Source: Chlorobium sp. (lineage in GTDB: Bacteria; Bacteroidota; Chlorobiia; Chlorobiales; Chlorobiaceae). Taken from it: a DNA stretch of 64,000 nucleotides. The notes below the pieces were generated by a model. The model did no database searches. It was given only the letters and a program-made list of their open reading frames with translations, and was not told where the DNA came from. The position numbers and the translations under genes are program-made. The stretch lies in contig JANQMO010000026.1 in NCBI GenBank assembly GCA_028280025.1, positions 16,802 to 80,801 on the forward strand. Reading direction: 5' to 3'. Below, one piece after another: positions 61,235 to 64,000 of this stretch; within the stretch, counting starts at the first letter, position 1, and every line of letters starts with the position of its first letter.

Positions 61235-61915
61235 TCATGTTTTTCTGAAATCGAGCCGCACCAGTTTCTTGCCGTCATGCAGCATATGGTGCAACTCCTT
61301 GACACGGGTAAATCCTTCAAACTTCAGCCGGCTTTCGAGCAACGACCGATCGATTTCCTGTATATAGCCGGACAGACATTCGATCGCATTTATCCCTGAA
61401 CCGGAAATGGGAGGCGCATTGTGCCTGACCTGAAACACTATCGACACGATGGTGCCTTTTCGCGAGACCGCTTTCAGTTGACCAATGAACCGTTCGATAT
61501 CGATGAACTCCAGCACCAGGTTCGCGATGACGAGATCAACCGTATCTTCGCAAAAATACTCACGATGCAAATCAAGGCACCTGGTTTCGAGCGACCAGCT
61601 CCTCTTTGTATGCCTGCTGCGGCAGGTGTTGAGAAAATCGTCGTTGATATCGATGCCGTAGACAATCCTTGTCGTTTCCTTTCTGACATGCTCCAGCCCA
61701 TTCCCGGTGCCGATGCCGATACAGAGCAGCTTTTCAGGCAGATACGTGTCATACTGATCCCGGAAGATCGCATTAAGAGCCTGCTCTTGAAGCACCGCCG
61801 GGTGCGACATGTGTCGTTCATACTCTTCGGAAGCTATGCCGGGCCACGGGTTGTCAAGTCCCAAAAAGGACCTTTTCCAAGTGTGTGCCGAAGTGCCGTG
61901 CATTCTTTTAGACAA
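61235..61915 (-). CDS. Class I methyltransferase-like protein
   Basis: The 226-residue protein has a SAM-binding core. Motif I is LLCIGIGTGNGLEHV, then VYGIDINDDFLNTC, and a motif IV region DTVDLVIANLVLEFID. The N-terminus (WKRSFLGLDNPWPGIASEEYERHMSHPAV) and the C-terminal part do not match a family I know. It would methylate a small molecule or protein. It lies upstream of the other methyltransferase on the same strand, with 144 bp between, and these could be functionally linked. Confidence 0.75.
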   Translation of the reverse strand: MSKRMHGTSAHTWKRSFLGLDNPWPGIASEEYERHMSHPAVLQEQALNAIFRDQYDTYLPEKLLCIGIGTGNGLEHVRKETTRIVYGIDINDDFLNTCRSRHTKRSWSLETRCLDLHREYFCEDTVDLVIANLVLEFIDIERFIGQLKAVSRKGTIVSIVFQVRHNAPPISGSGINAIECLSGYIQEIDRSLLESRLKFEGFTRVKELHHMLHDGKKLVRLDFRKT

Positions 61916-61921
61916 ACAGAT

Positions 61922-61974
61922 ACGTCCTTATGGATCAGCTTTTCAAAATATTTCTTCTCAATTTCGTCACCACT
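61922..61974. repeat. Direct repeat, second copy (about 53 bp)
   Basis: This is the counterpart of 59754-59807. Here the plus-strand frame starting at 61930 is open, which suggests that this is the less decayed copy. Confidence 0.7.
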
Positions 61975-62076
61975 CTCAAAAAAAACAAGAAAATACAGGT
62001 GCCCGGCTCATCAACCGTGCCGCCAAAGCAGCAGCCCAACCCAAACCTTTATGATATGGTACAAAGTACTCGATGA
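61930..62076 (+). CDS. Possible 48-residue protein overlapping a truncated Rieske gene
   Basis: The frame MDQLFKIFLLNFVTTLKKNK continues to a stop at 62074-62076. It has an amphipathic, partly hydrophobic N-terminal helix followed by a polar proline/glutamine-rich tail. The start of the Rieske remnant overlaps its end by 26 bp, as in a coupled operon. Its first 40 bp recur in damaged form at 59762. I do not recognise the protein, and the gene may not be expressed. Confidence 0.3.
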   Translation: MDQLFKIFLLNFVTTLKKNKKIQVPGSSTVPPKQQPNPNLYDMVQSTR

Positions 62077-62176
62077 TGCTTCCCGGATTTCGGAAGGACA
62101 GGTGATGGAAGCAAGCGCTGGAGGGCGGACGATAGCGCTTTCAAATGTGAATGGAGTGTTTGCAATAATCAGATAG
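62051..62176 (+). pseudogene. Truncated Rieske-type ferredoxin gene (N-terminal 41 residues)
   Basis: The frame starts MIWYKVLDDASRISEGQVM and includes GGRTIALSNVNGVFAII, the first beta strands of Rieske [2Fe-2S] proteins. A stop falls just where the first cluster-binding C-x-H would follow. What remains downstream has no Rieske sequence, so the cluster-binding part was lost by deletion or replacement. Confidence 0.55.
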
Positions 62177-62234
62177 AAATTCAGCAGAACCTTTTCGGAT
62201 TGTAAATGGTTAACCTTTTTGTTAACATTTGTCC

Positions 62235-62330
62235 ATGCGTGAAATTCTATTCTTTAGAACCAGTTCTGGCAAAAGCCCAGTTGAAGAATTCCTCGATTCA
62301 TTGTCTGCAAAAGATGTACAAAAGGTCTGA
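62235..62330 (+). pseudogene. Truncated RelE/HigB-type toxin gene
   Basis: The frame [23 protein letters not shown] ends after 31 codons at a TGA. This is the N-terminus of phage-derived Gp49/HigB-like toxins, normally about 110 residues. Beyond the stop, the sequence in the +1 frame still reads WVLCLVKE, as in homologues (usual 'K-V-x-W-V-L-x-L-x-E-E'), and then joins the antitoxin gene directly. A small frameshift plus a deletion of the rest explain it. The active-site residues are missing, so the toxin should be inactive. Confidence 0.65.
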
Positions 62331-62359
62331 TGGGTGTTGTGTCTTGTCAAGGAAACAGA

Positions 62360-62635
62360 ATGGACGATCTTGAGCGATACATAGAAAAGCGGAAAGGGGA
62401 AAACCCTGCTTTCGCTATAGATTTCGATACCGGGTACGAGCAGTTCCGGATAGGGGAGTTGCTGCGTCAGGCCAGAAAACGTGCCGGTTTGACGCAGGAA
62501 TGTCTGGCGTCCAAACTCAATACTAAAAAATCGGCTATTTCCCGCATCGAGAATCACTCGGAAGATATCAGACTCTCGACGTTGAGCCACTATGCGGAAG
62601 CGTTAGGAAAAAAGCTCAAGGTTGTTATCCAATAA
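62360..62635 (+). CDS. XRE-family antitoxin (HigA-like)
   Basis: The 91-residue protein has a Cro/CI-type helix-turn-helix: [53 protein letters not shown]. The first 35 residues are a leader of the HigA/RelB-like type. It would bind the operator of its own module and neutralise a RelE-fold toxin. The partner toxin upstream is broken, so it is an orphan antitoxin here. The ATG at 62360 is used. Confidence 0.8.
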   Translation: MDDLERYIEKRKGENPAFAIDFDTGYEQFRIGELLRQARKRAGLTQECLASKLNTKKSAISRIENHSEDIRLSTLSHYAEALGKKLKVVIQ

Positions 62636-62719
62636 ATGGTTTTGATTTCTGCAACGTATACGTGACGAGGGAAAGTTTTTGTCGATTTAAGTGTAAATAA
62701 AATAAGGGTATGGGTGTAT

Positions 62720-62771
62720 GTGGCTGCTTTTGCATGGTAGAGGTCAGAGGTTCGAATCCTCTATCAGCCAC
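62720..62771 (+). pseudogene. tRNA remnant lacking the anticodon arm
   Basis: A 7-bp acceptor stem (GTGGCTG at 62720-62726 with CAGCCAC at 62765-62771), a D-loop-like GCATGGTAGAGG and an intact T arm (AGAGG, TTCGAAT, CCTCT at 62746-62762) are present. The whole anticodon arm is missing and the total is only 52 nt. The acceptor stem is like that of tRNA-His, but identity cannot be fixed. An intact terminator follows, as for a former tRNA gene. No CCA is encoded. Confidence 0.6.
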
Positions 62772-62784
62772 AAAGCATTTTGAT

Positions 62785-62814
62785 GCCTGCAAATAAAGAG
62801 TTTGCAGGCTTTTT
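62785..62814 (+). terminator. Rho-independent terminator after the tRNA remnant
   Basis: The stem GCCTGCAAA / TTTGCAGGC with a 7-nt loop is followed by TTTTT. Confidence 0.8.
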
Positions 62815-63518
62815 CATTCCTAAGAGTCCTCATCCAACTGCAACATCGCTAACCTGTCATTGAGATATCTGCTTAATCTCGGTATTGCAAATGCTGTGAT
62901 TTTATTGTACATATAAAGTGATTAACTATGTAAGCGGCCGCCCCATCATTACCCCCCCCTTCAAGACGGCCCACGACAAGTTGTACATATCCGTTGTTCA
63001 GCCCTTGCATTTTTAGTTATAGAAAGCTCCGATTCTAGTCTTCAAAAGTTTTACATCATGCATTGTATTGCTTTTCCTGTAGCAATGTCTGCATGGTGGG
63101 TTAGTTGTTATGCCCATTACTAGATCTATGATTTAATGAAAATGTTCTATCAAAGGCAAAAATGATTCAGGTAGTTAATCAAGGAACGAAGCTGTCCAAC
63201 AGCTATAAAGGGAAAGATGCTTTTACTACGTGACTATAAAGAGCTATAAGCGCGTATCAAAAATTGATATGGTAAGATGTGACTTGATGATAAGCGTGCT
63301 TAATCAAATCAGATTCTTGAGAAAAGTATTTGGTATTATACCCGTATAGAAGAGTTTGGTATATCTTTAGACGAGACAGGAAGGAAACTGAATGTGACAA
63401 CCAATGTCGTCAGTTTCATTTCAAAAAGGGCGTGCTTTATGTTCTGTTAGTTGTTGTTGCGGAAGAACGTTCTGTATTACTTTGTTTCGCATAATCTATA
63501 TTTTCTATTGTCATTATA
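62815..63518. other. Gene-free, AT-rich stretch
   Basis: I see no supported gene in these 700 bp. A run of C at about 62951-62958 and two copies of TTGTACATAT (near 62907 and 62980) are the only repeats noted. Frames are short and closed. The composition is clearly lower in GC than the rest of the window, as in decayed acquired DNA. Confidence 0.5.
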
Positions 63519-63917
63519 ATGTATAAAGTTATGCAGTCAGTATATAATAGTATATATATTGTTGAAGTTAATGGGTGTGAAATTAATAAAGTTGATATTG
63601 TTAAATGTGTAGAGGTTTTTAAAGGAATAAAAAAAGATAGAGCTGAAAAGCCTCAGCTTCATATTATTGCGAATAATAAAGTTCTTGAATTTGATTTTTC
63701 ATTAATAGGACACCTTGTGCTGTTTAAAAGTGAAATTCCAAGATTGAGTATAAAGATTCAATTGAAATATAATAGTCTAATTGAAGATAATTCTGATAAA
63801 AGGGATAAAAGCGTTTTATGGAAGCTAAAGCAAGCTATGGTGCATGCTTATTATAGTTGCAAAAAAAGTGTTTTTGAGGTTCAAGATAAGGATGGTAATA
63901 TCAGTAGTGTCCGGTAA
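63519..63917 (+). CDS. AT-rich orphan protein
   Basis: The 132-residue frame (MYKVMQSVYNSIYIVEVNG) is rich in Ile, Lys and Asn and uses A/T-ending codons, unlike all other genes here. It looks like an alpha/beta domain (KPQLHIIANNKVLEFDFSLIGHLVLF) with a helical end (VLWKLKQAMVHAYYSCKK). No family, signal or membrane segment is recognised. Starting at Met5 (63531) is also possible. Foreign composition suggests recent acquisition. Confidence 0.5.
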   Translation: MYKVMQSVYNSIYIVEVNGCEINKVDIVKCVEVFKGIKKDRAEKPQLHIIANNKVLEFDFSLIGHLVLFKSEIPRLSIKIQLKYNSLIEDNSDKRDKSVLWKLKQAMVHAYYSCKKSVFEVQDKDGNISSVR

Positions 63918-64000
63918 AAAATAAAAAAGGTCTGAAAACTCTTGAGAAACGGTGATATTAAAAGTGACCAAACCTTTTCTATCAGCTGTATTCAAAAGGA

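Noticed and set aside
62900..62990. Possible integron attC site or att repeats around the two TTGTACATAT copies
   Set aside because: No paired GTTRRRY/RYYYAAC core sites, no integrase, and the repeat is only 10 bp.
63907..64000. Left end of an insertion sequence (AGTGTCCGGTAAAA followed by AT-rich lead)
   Set aside because: The sequence resembles IS ends, but the window stops before any transposase frame or the other end can be seen.

Overview
The window reads as a chromosome segment of a green sulfur bacterium (Chlorobiaceae, probably close to Prosthecochloris or Chlorobium). This is inferred from the gene set, the roughly 50% GC composition and the style of the proteins. No photosynthesis or rRNA gene is present to confirm it. 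Genes are dense on both strands. There is no prophage, no CRISPR array and no complete insertion sequence.

Layout. 1-6 kb: the 5' end of a modD-like gene, a KdsC-type phosphatase, htpG, a ferritin-like/VIT1 metal transporter and an APH-P-loop kinase fusion. 6-11 kb: a universal stress protein and a three-gene sodium-pumping decarboxylase set (oadG, oadA, oadB). 11-18 kb: a zinc-ribbon/LRR protein, dnaE, trxA and trxB. 18-25 kb: an NtrC-type sigma-54 activator divergent from a small gene that carries a sigma-54-like promoter, a beta-propeller protein, trmH, and an AsmA-like protein whose 3' end is split at a run of eight G. 25-34 kb: PHP and calcineurin-type phosphoesterases, exported and outer-membrane proteins, a membrane class III cyclase convergent with an HD-Pycsar-type membrane protein, and a PAP2 phosphatase.

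34-51 kb looks like a phosphate-limitation island. It holds a phosphatase, a DASS-type permease, a PlsC-like acyltransferase next to a GNAT N-acyl synthase-like gene, a porin, two PstS proteins, two full Pst permease/ATPase sets (pstB-pstC-pstA, then pstC-pstA-pstB), phoU and a PhoU-like gene. I see four candidate Pho boxes made of 11-bp-spaced TGTAACA-like units, ahead of the acyltransferase pair, the porin, the second pstS and the second pstC. This suggests co-regulation of phosphate uptake with a possible membrane-lipid remodelling pair.

51-57 kb carries DoxX-like and heme-copper-oxidase-like membrane proteins, an exported pentapeptide-repeat protein, a GT2 glycosyltransferase, a Nif11-type leader-peptide gene and a large alpha/beta hydrolase. 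From 57 kb on the region becomes accessory: an AAA/DUF4143 ATPase with its 3' end duplicated upstream, two methyltransferases, a truncated Rieske gene, a broken toxin with an intact antitoxin, a tRNA gene that has lost its anticodon arm, and an AT-rich orphan ORF.

A non-coding MITE-like repeat family (about 255-305 bp, ends CCTAAACTGAGCG / CGCTCAATTTAGG, 5-bp target duplications) occurs four times in full, with at least two short derivatives.
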